64,000 nt of DNA from Gordonia lacunae. Lineage in GTDB: Bacteria; Actinomycetota; Actinomycetes; Mycobacteriales; Mycobacteriaceae. The position numbers and the translations under genes were made by a program. The notes under the pieces were generated by a model. It saw only the letters and a list, made by a program, of their open reading frames with translations, had not been told where the DNA came from and searched no databases. Position 1 is the stretch's first letter, and each line of letters opens with the position of its first letter. Where the stretch lies: positions 62,001 to 126,000 of the forward strand of contig NZ_NGFO01000008.1 of NCBI RefSeq assembly GCF_002149015.1, read 5' to 3'. Positions 29,988-38,396 of the stretch are shown piece by piece.

Positions 29988-31318
29988 CGTCCTCCTCCTT
30001 GGCCGTCGCCGCCCGCGGCGCCGGTGGCGTTCCGTACGTCGAGCGACTGAACCAGTGGTCCGAGCATGATCGTGTCGGCGGCCGAGGGAGTCCGGCGCAA
30101 CACTGTGCCGAGGGTCTTGTTGTCGGCATCGGTGGTCACGGTGCCCACCGGCTTGTTCCGGCGCATGCCGTCAGAGGGGTAGATCGACAGCGGACCCGAC
30201 ATGGTCGGCCCCGTCCCCGTTCCCGGCCCGACACAGCCCGGACCGCGCAGGGTGCCGTACGGGCCACCGTCGTAGACCGGACAGTTCTGCCGGGTGTAGC
30301 GCTGGAAGGCACCGAAGCTGACGCCGATGTTGAGCTGTACGTGCCCGTTGGTGCCGGTGAACACCGTCAGCACCCGGGCGGCCAGATTGTTGAGTGCGAT
30401 CACGCCCTGGGGCAACGAGTTCGGTTCCAGGACAAGCGCACCCAGCATCCGGTTCAGATCGGTCACGAGGCGCTGACCGCCGTCGCCGTTACGCGCGAAG
30501 AGCAACTGGGTCTGATCGAGCAGCCCCTGGCTCGCCGTCAGCACCGCGGTCAGGTCGCGCTGCTTCTCCGCGATCGTCACCGCCGGGATCACGCTGCGTC
30601 CCAGGGTGTCGAGGAGCTGCGGCGCCGACTGTGACAGTCCGGTGAGCGCGGCGTCGAAGTTGTCGAAGCCGGGCGGGGCGCCCGGCGGGAACTGGGCGTT
30701 GATCGAGTCGAAGTAGGTCCGCAACACGCCGACGAACGACCCGAAGACCGACCCGCCGCCCTTGAGAGCGTCGGCGATGGTGCCGAGCACCTGCGCGAGC
30801 TCTTCCGGCGGCACCGCGTCGAGGATCTGCTTCAGCTCGTTCTGGGCGTCCTGCAGTTTGATCGTCTCGAGCGACTTGTCGGCCGGGATCACGGCACCGG
30901 CGGCGAGCCGGTCGCCGCCCACCTCGGCGGGCGGGACCAACTCGACGGAGTTGACGCCGAAGAGGTTCGACGGAACCGTCCGCGCGGTCACCGAGGCGGG
31001 AATCCCCTCGGCCTGCGCCGGCTCGATGTCGATGCCGACGTTCTTGATCAGCCGGGCGGCATCGGTCTGCGAGTCGTCGTCGACGGCGATGGACTTGACC
31101 GTCCCGACGATCAGCCCGTTGTACCGGACGTCGGCACCGTTGGAGAGGCCGTCGCCGACGTCGACGAGGTCGGCGGTCACGGCCACCGTCTTGCTGAACG
31201 TCCCCTGGTAGCGCATGAAGAGCAGCACGAAGATGACCAGCAGGACGAGCAGGAAGGCGACGCCGCGCAGCACGTACTGCAGCAGGGAGGGATTGCGCCC
31301 GTCGGTCGCGATGTTCAC
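29984..31318 (-). CDS. mceA: MceA-family substrate-binding protein
   Basis: 444 residues: anchor helix (GVAFLLVLLVIFVLLFM, about 19-35), an MCE domain (LVDVGDGLSNGADVRYNGLIVGTVKSI, TVPSNLFGVNSVELVPP), a helical region, and a C-terminal extension with TRQNCPVYDGGPYGTLRGPGC and a Gly-rich end. GTG 31318 lies ten bases after yrbEB. First mce gene of the cluster; similar proteins in mycobacteria import fatty acids (Mce1) or cholesterol (Mce4). The substrate here cannot be read from sequence. Confidence 0.9.
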   Translation of the reverse strand: MNIATDGRNPSLLQYVLRGVAFLLVLLVIFVLLFMRYQGTFSKTVAVTADLVDVGDGLSNGADVRYNGLIVGTVKSIAVDDDSQTDAARLIKNVGIDIEPAQAEGIPASVTARTVPSNLFGVNSVELVPPAEVGGDRLAAGAVIPADKSLETIKLQDAQNELKQILDAVPPEELAQVLGTIADALKGGGSVFGSFVGVLRTYFDSINAQFPPGAPPGFDNFDAALTGLSQSAPQLLDTLGRSVIPAVTIAEKQRDLTAVLTASQGLLDQTQLLFARNGDGGQRLVTDLNRMLGALVLEPNSLPQGVIALNNLAARVLTVFTGTNGHVQLNIGVSFGAFQRYTRQNCPVYDGGPYGTLRGPGCVGPGTGTGPTMSGPLSIYPSDGMRRNKPVGTVTTDADNKTLGTVLRRTPSAADTIMLGPLVQSLDVRNATGAAGGDGQGGGR

Positions 31319-31328
31319 GGTCTCCCCC

Positions 31329-32195
31329 TCAGCCCGATATCTTGATTCCGGGCGAGGTGCCCCAGAACACGAGTGTCATGACCAGATTCGCGAACACGAT
31401 GACGATGATCGCGAGGCGGATGGCATGTCCGGCAGCAACTCCCACTCCTTCGGGTCCCCCTGAGGCGAAGTAGCCGTAGTAGCACTGGATGAAGGTCGTC
31501 AGCAGGACGAAGACGATCACCTTGATGAACGAGAACAACATGTCCCACGAGACGAGGAACTGGTTGAAGTAGTACAGGTAGGTGCCCCCACCCTGACCGC
31601 TCTGCACCATGAACATGAACTGGCAGGCGAGATAGTTCGCGGCCAGCGACACCGAGTAGAGCGGGACGATCGCCAGGACCGCCGCGCACATCCGGGTGGT
31701 GACGAGGTACGGCAACGGCCGGATCGCGATCGCCTCGAGCGCGTCGATCTCCTCGGCGATGCGCATCGAACCCAGCTGCGCGGTGAACCGGCAGCCCGAC
31801 TGGGCGGTGAACGCGGTCGCGGCGAGCAGGGGCGCGATCTCACGGGTCGTCGCGAACGCGGACAGACCACCGGTCACCGGCGACATGCCGAGCAGGTTGA
31901 GGGCGGTGTAGCCCTCGATCCCGACCGTCGCGCCGCCCATGACCCCGAGGATCACCATGACGCCGACGGTTCCGCCGCCGACCACGATGGCGCCGTTGCC
32001 CCACGCCACGTCGGCCAGCAGGCGCCACACCTCTTTGCTGTAGTGGCGGAACGCCAGCGGAACCGCACCGATGGACCGGACCAGGAACGTGATCAGGTGA
32101 CCCATGGCGGCCAGCGCATCGCGCGGACCGCGGTACACCGCCTTCGCGGCCTCGAGCGGCCGCAGGGCCGGTGGCACATACCGTGACGCGGTCAT
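31329..32195 (-). CDS. yrbEB: YrbE-family ABC permease, second subunit
   Basis: 288 residues, MlaE/YrbE permease domain with about five to six membrane helices. Typical features are the EQ-loop-like stretch GSMRIAEEIDALEAIAIRPLPYLVTTR, which contacts the ATPase, and GGATVGIEGYTALNLLGMSPVTGGLSAFATTREIAPLL. It starts one base after the yrbEA stop. Partner ATPase (MceG/Mkl) is not in the window and is usually encoded elsewhere. Confidence 0.92.
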   Translation of the reverse strand: MTASRYVPPALRPLEAAKAVYRGPRDALAAMGHLITFLVRSIGAVPLAFRHYSKEVWRLLADVAWGNGAIVVGGGTVGVMVILGVMGGATVGIEGYTALNLLGMSPVTGGLSAFATTREIAPLLAATAFTAQSGCRFTAQLGSMRIAEEIDALEAIAIRPLPYLVTTRMCAAVLAIVPLYSVSLAANYLACQFMFMVQSGQGGGTYLYYFNQFLVSWDMLFSFIKVIVFVLLTTFIQCYYGYFASGGPEGVGVAAGHAIRLAIIVIVFANLVMTLVFWGTSPGIKISG

Positions 32196-32196
32196 C

Positions 32197-33054
32197 TCAC
32201 ACCACCTTCGCCGGGAACAGGATCGTGAACAGCTGGGTCAGGATCACGTTCACCGTGAACAGCAGCAGAACCGAGTTGACGACGGCGGCGTTCACCGAGT
32301 TGGCCACGCCGGCGGGCCCGCCCTTCGTCGAGAGTCCGCGATCGCAGGCGACGATCGCCACGATCGCGCCGAATATGACGGCTTTGGCCAGGGCGAACAT
32401 CAGGTCGGCGGTGGTCGCGAAGGACGCGAAGGTCCCGGTGTAACTGCCCGGTGTGCCGCCCTGGAAGTAGACGTTGAAGACGTAACCCGTGATGAACCCG
32501 ACGAAGCAGACGAATCCGCAGAGGAGAAAACTGACCACCATCGTCGCGAGCAGTCGCGGGGAGATGAGGCGCTCGATCGGGTTGACGCCCATGACGCGCA
32601 TCGCGTCGATCTCGTCGCGGATCGTGCGCGAGCCCAGGTCGGCGGCGATGGCCGAGCCGACCGCGCCCGCCAGGAGCAGCGACGTGACCAGCGGGGCGCC
32701 CTGCCGGATCACGCCCAGGCCCGTCGCAGCGCCGGAGAACGAGGTCGCACCGACCTGACCGGCGATGTTGGACACCTGGATCGACACGATGACGCCGATC
32801 GGGATCGCGACCAGGAGCGTCGGGAAGACCGAGGTACTGGCCATGAAGGCGCACTGCCGGACGAACTCGCCGAACGGGAACCGTCGCTTGAAGAGGTCGA
32901 CGAACAGGGTCCGGAACACCTCGACGAACATGCCCAGCTGGCGTCCGAAGGTGTCGAACGACGCCACGATGTGGCCGTTGTACCACGACCGAACCGCCCC
33001 CGGTCTCTTGCGACCCACCTCCTCGTCGTCCGAGGTGACTGCGTTAGTGCTCAA
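32197..33054 (-). CDS. yrbEA: YrbE-family ABC permease, first subunit
   Basis: 285 residues with the YrbE permease fold: FPTLLVAIPIGVIVSIQVSNIAGQVGATSFSGAATGLGVIRQGAPLVTSLLLAG, then LGSRTIRDEIDAMRVMGVNPIERLISPRLLA as the coupling region. A 40-residue charged cytoplasmic N-terminus precedes the helices. The start is a TTG at 33054 with AAGGGTAGGG upstream; a later in-frame GTG is the alternative. First gene of the operon, divergent from treZ across 221 bases. Confidence 0.9.
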   Translation of the reverse strand: MSTNAVTSDDEEVGRKRPGAVRSWYNGHIVASFDTFGRQLGMFVEVFRTLFVDLFKRRFPFGEFVRQCAFMASTSVFPTLLVAIPIGVIVSIQVSNIAGQVGATSFSGAATGLGVIRQGAPLVTSLLLAGAVGSAIAADLGSRTIRDEIDAMRVMGVNPIERLISPRLLATMVVSFLLCGFVCFVGFITGYVFNVYFQGGTPGSYTGTFASFATTADLMFALAKAVIFGAIVAIVACDRGLSTKGGPAGVANSVNAAVVNSVLLLFTVNVILTQLFTILFPAKVV

Positions 33055-33275
33055 TCCCTACCCTTGCGTCTCGGCTTACCCGTTCACCGGCCGTCAGGTC
33101 GCGATCGCGCGCGTCGTGGCCGACGCGCGTCCTCGTTTCCGCAGAACCCCTCCGCGTGCCCCCCGTGGGCAGGAGCGCCGCGGGTAACATACCCCATTCT
33201 CGTGGTCTGAATGTGTCCGGCCTCACACTAACCCGGCGACTGCGTCTGTCCGAGGTCCGACATACCTTGCATGAT
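33055..33275. promoter_or_regulatory. Divergent promoter region of the mce operon and treZ
   Basis: No gene. It holds TACCTT at 33263-33268, seven bases before the treZ start, and a perfect palindrome GGGTA-ACA-TACCC at 33182-33194 that could be an operator for the mce promoter. No mce regulator gene is adjacent. The assignment of the palindrome is speculative. Confidence 0.4.
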
Positions 33276-35156
33276 GTGACGAATCCCCCGACCGCTTCCG
33301 CTGGTGCCCAGAGCACAATAACCTGGTCGGCCGACCAACGGGAACAAAACCTATCACTTCGTTCCATTGGGGAGCCTTTTCGGGCACCCCGATCCCTGGG
33401 CGAGATCCGTGTCTGGGCCCCGAGTGCACAGGTCGTCGAGCTCGTGACCACGAGCGGCACGGGCTCGGCCCAGGAGCGCACCCCCATGTCGGCGGCGCCG
33501 GACGGATGGTGGGAGGTCGACGCCGCGCCGGCCGGCGGCACCGGTGGCGAACTCCGCTACGGCTTCTCGGTCGACGGCGGACCAGCGCGTCCGGACCCGC
33601 GCGCCGTCCGGCTGCCGGGCGGGGTGCACGAACTGTCCGCGCTGTTCACTGTCGAGGCCGACGCCTGGACCGACACCGCGTGGGCCGGCCGCGACATCCG
33701 GGGCGCGGTGGTCTACGAGCTGCATCTGGGAACGTTCACGGCCGAGGGCACGCTCGACTCCGCGATCAGCCGCCTCGACCACCTCGTCGGGCTGGGGGTC
33801 GACTTCGTCGAACTGATGCCGGTCAACGCGTTCAACGGTGACCACAACTGGGGTTACGACGGCGTCGGCTGGTACGCGGTCCAGGAGACTTACGGCGGCC
33901 CCGCTGCGCTGGCCCGGTTCGTCGACGCCTGTCACGGTGCAGGACTGGGCGTCGTCCTCGACGTCGTGTACAACCACCTCGGCCCCTCCGGCAACTACCT
34001 ACCCGACTTCGGGCCCTACCTCAGCGAGGGGACGACATCCTGGGGGTCGTCGGTCAACCTGTCCGATCCGGACTCCGACGAGGTGCGCGCGTTCATCATC
34101 GGCACCGCGTTGCGGTGGTTCAGCGAGTTCCATGTCGATGCACTGCGTCTCGACGCCGTGCACGCGCTCGCCGATCACCGCGCCGTCCACATCCTGGAGG
34201 AGCTCGCCGCCGCCACCGACGACCTCGCCGCCCGTCTCGGGCGCCCACTCTCGCTGGTCGCCGAGAGCGATCTCAACGATCCCCGGATGATCCTGCCGCG
34301 CACCGTCAACGGGCTCGGACTCACCGCGCAGTGGGACGACGACATCCACCACGCGATCCACACCCTGGTGTCCGGCGAGCGGCAGGGTTACTACGGCGAC
34401 TTCGGGAGCTACGGCTGCCTGGCGAAAGTCCTCACCGGCGGCTTCTTCCACGACGGCACGTATTCGTCGTTCCGCAGGCGTCATCACGGCCGGCCGATCC
34501 CGACCGGCACCGTGCCCGCGTCCGCCCTCCTCGCCTACACCTGCAACCACGACCAGATCGGTAACCGGGCGGTCGGCGACCGCCCGAGTGCCTATCTCGA
34601 CGGCGGGCAGCTGGCGATCAAGGCGGCGTTGGTCCTGCTGTCCCCCTTCACCCCGATGCTGTTCATGGGTGAGGAATGGGCCGCGGCGACACCCTTCCAA
34701 TTCTTCACCTCCCACCCGGAGCCGGAACTGGGCCGCGCCACGGCCGAGGGGCGCAAGGCGGAGTTCGCCGAGCACGGCTGGGACAGCGACGACGTGCCCG
34801 ACCCCCAGGACCCGGCGACGTTCGAGCGGTCGAAGCTGGACTGGACCGAACTCGACGAGCCCGACCATGCCCGGATGCTCGACTTCTATCGCACGCTGAC
34901 CGCACTGCGGAAAGCCGAAGCGGCGCTGCACGACCCGGCCTTCGCGTCGGTGTCCGTCGAATTCGACGACGCATCCGGCTGGTTCGCGATGCATCGCGGG
35001 GACTGGTCGGTGGTGTGCGTGCCCGGGGACGAACCGGTCGCCGTGCCCGTCGCGCTCGACGTCGAAGTGGCGTGGGAGCCGGTCCGCTCCGACGACGCCG
35101 GACTCACCTCGCCGGGACACAACGTGATCATCGGTCGCCGCGGCAACGCCTCATAG
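33276..35156 (+). CDS. treZ: Maltooligosyl trehalose trehalohydrolase
   Basis: GH13 enzyme that releases trehalose from the maltooligosyl trehalose made by TreY. The 626 residues have an N-terminal CBM48-like domain (IRVWAPSAQVVELV), then YELHLGTFTAEGTLDSAI, ELMPVNAFNGDHNWGYDGVG, DVVYNHLGPSGNYLPDFGPYL, the nucleophile in DALRLDAVHALAD, the Glu in LVAESDLNDPR, and CNHDQIGNRAVGDR. GTG 33276 is seven bases after TACCTT, so probably leaderless; it adds about 40 residues before the first domain. In mycobacteria treZ follows treY directly; here the mce operon separates them. Confidence 0.94.
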   Translation: MTNPPTASAGAQSTITWSADQREQNLSLRSIGEPFRAPRSLGEIRVWAPSAQVVELVTTSGTGSAQERTPMSAAPDGWWEVDAAPAGGTGGELRYGFSVDGGPARPDPRAVRLPGGVHELSALFTVEADAWTDTAWAGRDIRGAVVYELHLGTFTAEGTLDSAISRLDHLVGLGVDFVELMPVNAFNGDHNWGYDGVGWYAVQETYGGPAALARFVDACHGAGLGVVLDVVYNHLGPSGNYLPDFGPYLSEGTTSWGSSVNLSDPDSDEVRAFIIGTALRWFSEFHVDALRLDAVHALADHRAVHILEELAAATDDLAARLGRPLSLVAESDLNDPRMILPRTVNGLGLTAQWDDDIHHAIHTLVSGERQGYYGDFGSYGCLAKVLTGGFFHDGTYSSFRRRHHGRPIPTGTVPASALLAYTCNHDQIGNRAVGDRPSAYLDGGQLAIKAALVLLSPFTPMLFMGEEWAAATPFQFFTSHPEPELGRATAEGRKAEFAEHGWDSDDVPDPQDPATFERSKLDWTELDEPDHARMLDFYRTLTALRKAEAALHDPAFASVSVEFDDASGWFAMHRGDWSVVCVPGDEPVAVPVALDVEVAWEPVRSDDAGLTSPGHNVIIGRRGNAS

Positions 35157-35186
35157 CCCGAAGCCGCGTGTGCCGCGGCTTCGGGC
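35156..35186 (+). terminator. Terminator overlapping the treZ stop codon
   Basis: Perfect 13-bp stem GCCCGAAGCCGCG / CGCGGCTTCGGGC with loop TGTGC. The left arm begins at the last base of the TAG stop. It also lies 17 bases after the end of the small minus-strand gene at 35203, so it may act in both directions. Confidence 0.85.
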
Positions 35187-35202
35187 AATGGGCTCGGGGT
35201 GG

Positions 35203-35313
35203 TCAGACGGCGTCGGTGGTGCCGTCACCGTCGACATCGGTGAGTGCGGCGTCGACGGCTCCGTCGCCGTCGGTGTCGATGAGAACGGCGTCGGCGGGGA
35301 TCTCGGTGCTCAT
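35203..35313 (-). CDS. 36-residue protein with two DxDxDG calcium-type loops
   Basis: ATG 35313 has a good GGAAGGA ribosome-binding site six to nine bases upstream; TGA at 35203. The short product has two loops of EF-hand/dockerin type: DTDGDGAVD (Asp13, 15, 17, 21) and DVDGDGTTD (Asp26, 28, 30, 34), joined by AALT. Nothing else is in the protein apart from a 10-residue lead. There is no signal peptide. Such loops bind calcium in dockerins, thrombospondin type 3 repeats and FG-GAP proteins, but a free protein of only two loops is unusual. A hairpin lies in its leader and a terminator follows. The function is unknown. Confidence 0.7.
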   Translation of the reverse strand: MSTEIPADAVLIDTDGDGAVDAALTDVDGDGTTDAV

Positions 35314-35336
35314 AGTGGGGTCCTTCCAAGTGGAGG

Positions 35337-35355
35337 AGCACTGGTGTGCAGTGCT
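35337..35355 (-). promoter_or_regulatory. Leader hairpin of the 36-residue gene
   Basis: AGCACTG and CAGTGCT pair perfectly around a 5-base loop, 24 bases upstream of the start and just before the ribosome-binding site. It could modulate translation or stability. The rest of 35314-35479 shows no gene. Confidence 0.4.
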
Positions 35356-35479
35356 TCTGGGCGGTTCATGTACTTGGAGGCGACCCCGGCCGGGAATGTT
35401 CCCGCGTTGTCGAGAGTCGTTCGGATGGCGGACACCGGGGCTGCGGGCATACGCCTCGGCCCACGAAGCAGCCGACGTC

Positions 35480-36856
35480 CTACGTGAGGTAGGCGTACGC
35501 CGGGGAACCCGGCTCGAGGCGCTCGCAGTGCAACCGCGAGCGGTCCATCCGGTCCATGAGCCCGCCGAGGCCGTCGCGGTGCCCCAGCTCGATCCCCACC
35601 AGCGCGGCGCCGGTCTCGCGGTTGTTGCGCTTGACGTACTCGAACACGGTGATGTCGTCGTCGGGCCCGAGCACCTCGTCGAGGAACCGCCGCAGTGCGC
35701 CCGGCTCCTGCGGGAAGTCGACGAGGAAGTAATGCTTCAGACCCCGATGGACCAGCGAGCGTTCGATGATCTCGCCATAGCGGGACACGTCGTTGTTGCC
35801 GCCGGAGACGAGACACACCACCGAGGCGTCCGCCGGCAGCTGCAGCTTGTCGAGGATCGCGACGGCGAGCGCCCCCGCGGGTTCGGCGATGATGCCCTCG
35901 TTCTGGTAGAGCTCGAGCATCGCCGAGCAGATGGCGCCCTCGTCGACATGGGTGATGTGCGCGGTTCCCGGCGCGGGCGTGAACGGTTCGTCCGGCACCA
36001 CCCGCACGGCAGGCGTCGGGGTGATCTGGGCGAGCACCGGGTGGTCGGTGACCGTCGCACCCAGGTCCGACAACACGCGATGTCCGATGGCCCCGATGCG
36101 TTTGACCGCCGCGCCGTCGACGAAGGGGTCGATCTCGGCAAGGGTGACCGGTCCCCCGTTGACGAGGGCCGCGCTCAGCGAGACCGCACCGGTCGGTTCG
36201 ACCCCGACGATCGTGACGTCGTCGGAGAGGCCCCGGAAGTAGGTCGCCATCCCCGCGAGACATCCGCCGCCGCCGACCGGGGCGACGACCACGTCGGGGA
36301 CGCGGCCGAGCTGTTCGACGATCTCGTGGGCGATGGTTCCCTGGCCGGCCGCGGTCCGCGGGTCGTCGAACGCGTGGATCCACACCGACCCGGTACGGAT
36401 CACGTCGTCCTGCGCAGCCGCCGCGGCGGCGTCGTAGGTTTCCCCGACGGCCCGTAGTTCGACGAAGTCGCCACCGTGCCAACGGATTCGATCCCGCTTC
36501 TGTTTGGGCGTCGTGGTCGGGACGTAGATGCGCCCGGGCACCCCCATGCTGCGGCAGGCGAATGCGACGCCCTGGGCGTGGTTACCGGCGCTGGCCGCGA
36601 CGACTCCGCGCGACAGTTCCTCGGCGGAGAGCTGAGCCATCACGTTGTAGGCCCCGCGCAGCTTGTACGACCGGACGGCCTGGAGATCCTCACGCTTGAG
36701 GAAGATCTCGGCACCGGTGTCGGCCGACAGCCGCGGACAGATCTCGAGTGGGGTACGCGCCACCGCGTCGGCAATGCGGATCGACGCGGCTTCGATCGCG
36801 TCTACCGACAAAGCCTGCTGATGGACCGGGACGTGGTGCGTACTCACGACAGCCAT
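35480..36856 (-). CDS. ilvA: Threonine ammonia-lyase (deaminase)
   Basis: PLP enzyme that converts threonine to 2-oxobutanoate, the first step toward isoleucine. The 458 residues have the PLP lysine in VRSYKLRGAYN, SAGNHAQGVAFACR, PVGGGGCLAGMATYF, and a C-terminal ACT-like regulatory domain (HYFLVDFPQEPGALRRFLDEVLGP, about 370-458). One ACT-like domain and this length match the biosynthetic actinobacterial type, which is feedback-inhibited by isoleucine. ATG 36856 is chosen; no strong ribosome-binding site precedes it. Divergent from the beta-propeller gene. Confidence 0.95.
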   Translation of the reverse strand: MAVVSTHHVPVHQQALSVDAIEAASIRIADAVARTPLEICPRLSADTGAEIFLKREDLQAVRSYKLRGAYNVMAQLSAEELSRGVVAASAGNHAQGVAFACRSMGVPGRIYVPTTTPKQKRDRIRWHGGDFVELRAVGETYDAAAAAAQDDVIRTGSVWIHAFDDPRTAAGQGTIAHEIVEQLGRVPDVVVAPVGGGGCLAGMATYFRGLSDDVTIVGVEPTGAVSLSAALVNGGPVTLAEIDPFVDGAAVKRIGAIGHRVLSDLGATVTDHPVLAQITPTPAVRVVPDEPFTPAPGTAHITHVDEGAICSAMLELYQNEGIIAEPAGALAVAILDKLQLPADASVVCLVSGGNNDVSRYGEIIERSLVHRGLKHYFLVDFPQEPGALRRFLDEVLGPDDDITVFEYVKRNNRETGAALVGIELGHRDGLGGLMDRMDRSRLHCERLEPGSPAYAYLT

Positions 36857-37064
36857 GTTCTCACTGTCGGCCGACGATCCGGCCCTGTGGGTTGCGGTCA
36901 GGCCGTCGGCATCGCGGTCGAATCGCGATCGCGGCACATTGGCCCGCTCGGTGGCGTAACACTGGACGGTGCGTGTGAAAGCGGCCCGGACGGGGAACCT
37001 CCCCCACGACCGTCTCACTCGCGACCACCGACGGCGACCCAGCCCCACCCACCAGGGAGCAGCC

Positions 37065-38051
37065 ATGACCTCTCGTCGAACCTTCCCACCCCGCGCTCGT
37101 CGACTGTCGCGGCTGGCCGCGCTCGGCGCCGCCGCCGCCCTGGCAGTCGGGCTCGGAGCCGCGGTGGACCCCGCACCGGCGGCGGCCGCCCCGGTGTGTG
37201 CGGGCGCCGGACAACCGGCGCGACTCGTCGGCTCCGTGCCCGGCGCGGCCCTCGAGAGCCTGACCGTCGATGCCGGTGGCCGTCTCTACACCACCGATCT
37301 GATCACCGGCCGCGTGTATCGCCTCGCCCGACCCGGCGCACCGGCCGTTCCGATCGCGCGCGTGCCGGGCGGAAGCGGAGCCGGCGCGCTGGCCTGGACC
37401 CCCAGCGGCACCCTGCTGGTCGGCTACGGTGCCGATCCGCGTGTGTTCGTCGGCGACGCGCTGCGCCACGCGTCCATCGCGCGTCTCGATGTCAACACCC
37501 GCGCGCTGCGCCCCTGGGTGTCCGGACTCTCGGCAGCCAACGGAATGGACGTCTCCGCGCGCGGAAATATCTACGCCACCAATGATTTCGGCAATCTCAT
37601 CGGCCGGGTGAGCCCCGCCGGCGCCGTGCAGGCGGCCTGGGGAGCGCTGCCGAGCGCCAACGGAGCAGTCCTCGGACGCGGCGACGGGTGGCTGTACGTG
37701 TCACGGACGTTCGTGAACCCCGGCGTCAGCCGGATCTCCACCGCGAATCCGCGAGTCGTGCAGAATCTGCTCAACGTCGGTGCGCCCTCGACTCCCGACG
37801 GATTGACGCTGGATTCGCGCGACCGGCCGATCGTGCCGTTCAACGCGACGGGCGAGATCGTGCGGGTCACCTCGCCGGGCAGCTACTGCGTGCTGGCTGC
37901 CGGACTCCCGACCTCGAGTGTCGTCTCGTACGGACGCGGGAACCGCGGATTCTCGGCAGGACGGCTGTTCCGCGCCGGATTCGACGGTCGGATCTACGAG
38001 ATCCCGGGCGGGTTCGACGCCGGGGCGACAGCTGCCGTTCCGGGCAGGTGA
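37065..38051 (+). CDS. Secreted SMP-30/gluconolactonase-like beta-propeller protein
   Basis: 328 residues. A Sec or Tat-type signal (RRTFPPRARRLSRLAALGAA, ending near APAAAAPVCAG) directs it outside the membrane. The mature part has repeated propeller blades: SLTVDAGGRLYTTDLITGRVYRL, ALAWTPSGTLLVGYG, GMDVSARGNIYATNDFGNLIGRV, LTLDSRDRPIVPFNATGEIVRV. This resembles SMP-30/gluconolactonase/strictosidine-synthase-like six-blade proteins; the substrate is unknown. ATG 37065 has an AGGGAG site. The 3' end overlaps the minus-strand gene at 37994-38263 by 58 bases. Confidence 0.82.
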   Translation: MTSRRTFPPRARRLSRLAALGAAAALAVGLGAAVDPAPAAAAPVCAGAGQPARLVGSVPGAALESLTVDAGGRLYTTDLITGRVYRLARPGAPAVPIARVPGGSGAGALAWTPSGTLLVGYGADPRVFVGDALRHASIARLDVNTRALRPWVSGLSAANGMDVSARGNIYATNDFGNLIGRVSPAGAVQAAWGALPSANGAVLGRGDGWLYVSRTFVNPGVSRISTANPRVVQNLLNVGAPSTPDGLTLDSRDRPIVPFNATGEIVRVTSPGSYCVLAAGLPTSSVVSYGRGNRGFSAGRLFRAGFDGRIYEIPGGFDAGATAAVPGR

Positions 38052-38263
38052 CGCTCGCCCCACCACACGGCGAGGAGGGCCAGTCCGCTCACCCAGGCGG
38101 TGACCTCGAGCGAGCCGACGAGCACGAGACTCACCAGCGCAACCGCCGCGGCGACCACGAGTGCGTGAACCTTGTGCGCGGGCCATGGCACGCCGAGGAC
38201 GTCGACGGTGCGGGCTGCACGCGGCTCACGATGGCTGGAGTCGACATCGATCAGGGTCGTCAT
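37994..38263 (-). CDS. Small membrane protein
   Basis: 89 residues with two predicted membrane helices (VHALVVAAAVALVSLVLVGSL and EVTAWVSGLALLAVWW) after a charged 30-residue N-terminus. ATG 38263 has GAGGGAG upstream. It is not recognised as a named family. It converges with the beta-propeller gene and their ends overlap by 58 bases. Confidence 0.6.
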   Translation of the reverse strand: MTTLIDVDSSHREPRAARTVDVLGVPWPAHKVHALVVAAAVALVSLVLVGSLEVTAWVSGLALLAVWWGERHLPGTAAVAPASNPPGIS

Positions 38264-38396
38264 CTCGAACCACTCCCTCACTGGCCGCGTGCACTGGACG
38301 TTGGCGTCGAGTGTAGCGGATGGCGAAGGAAAATGTTCGGGCACCCGAATCCTCGGTCACGGCCACGGGAAGTCGCGCACCCAGGGCGCCCTCATC

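Noticed and set aside
35310-35366. Short minus-strand frame beginning MNRPEALH and ending on the ATG of the 36-residue gene (ATGA)
   Set aside because: It could be a leader peptide, but it lacks a ribosome-binding site and contains the leader hairpin; kept only as a note.
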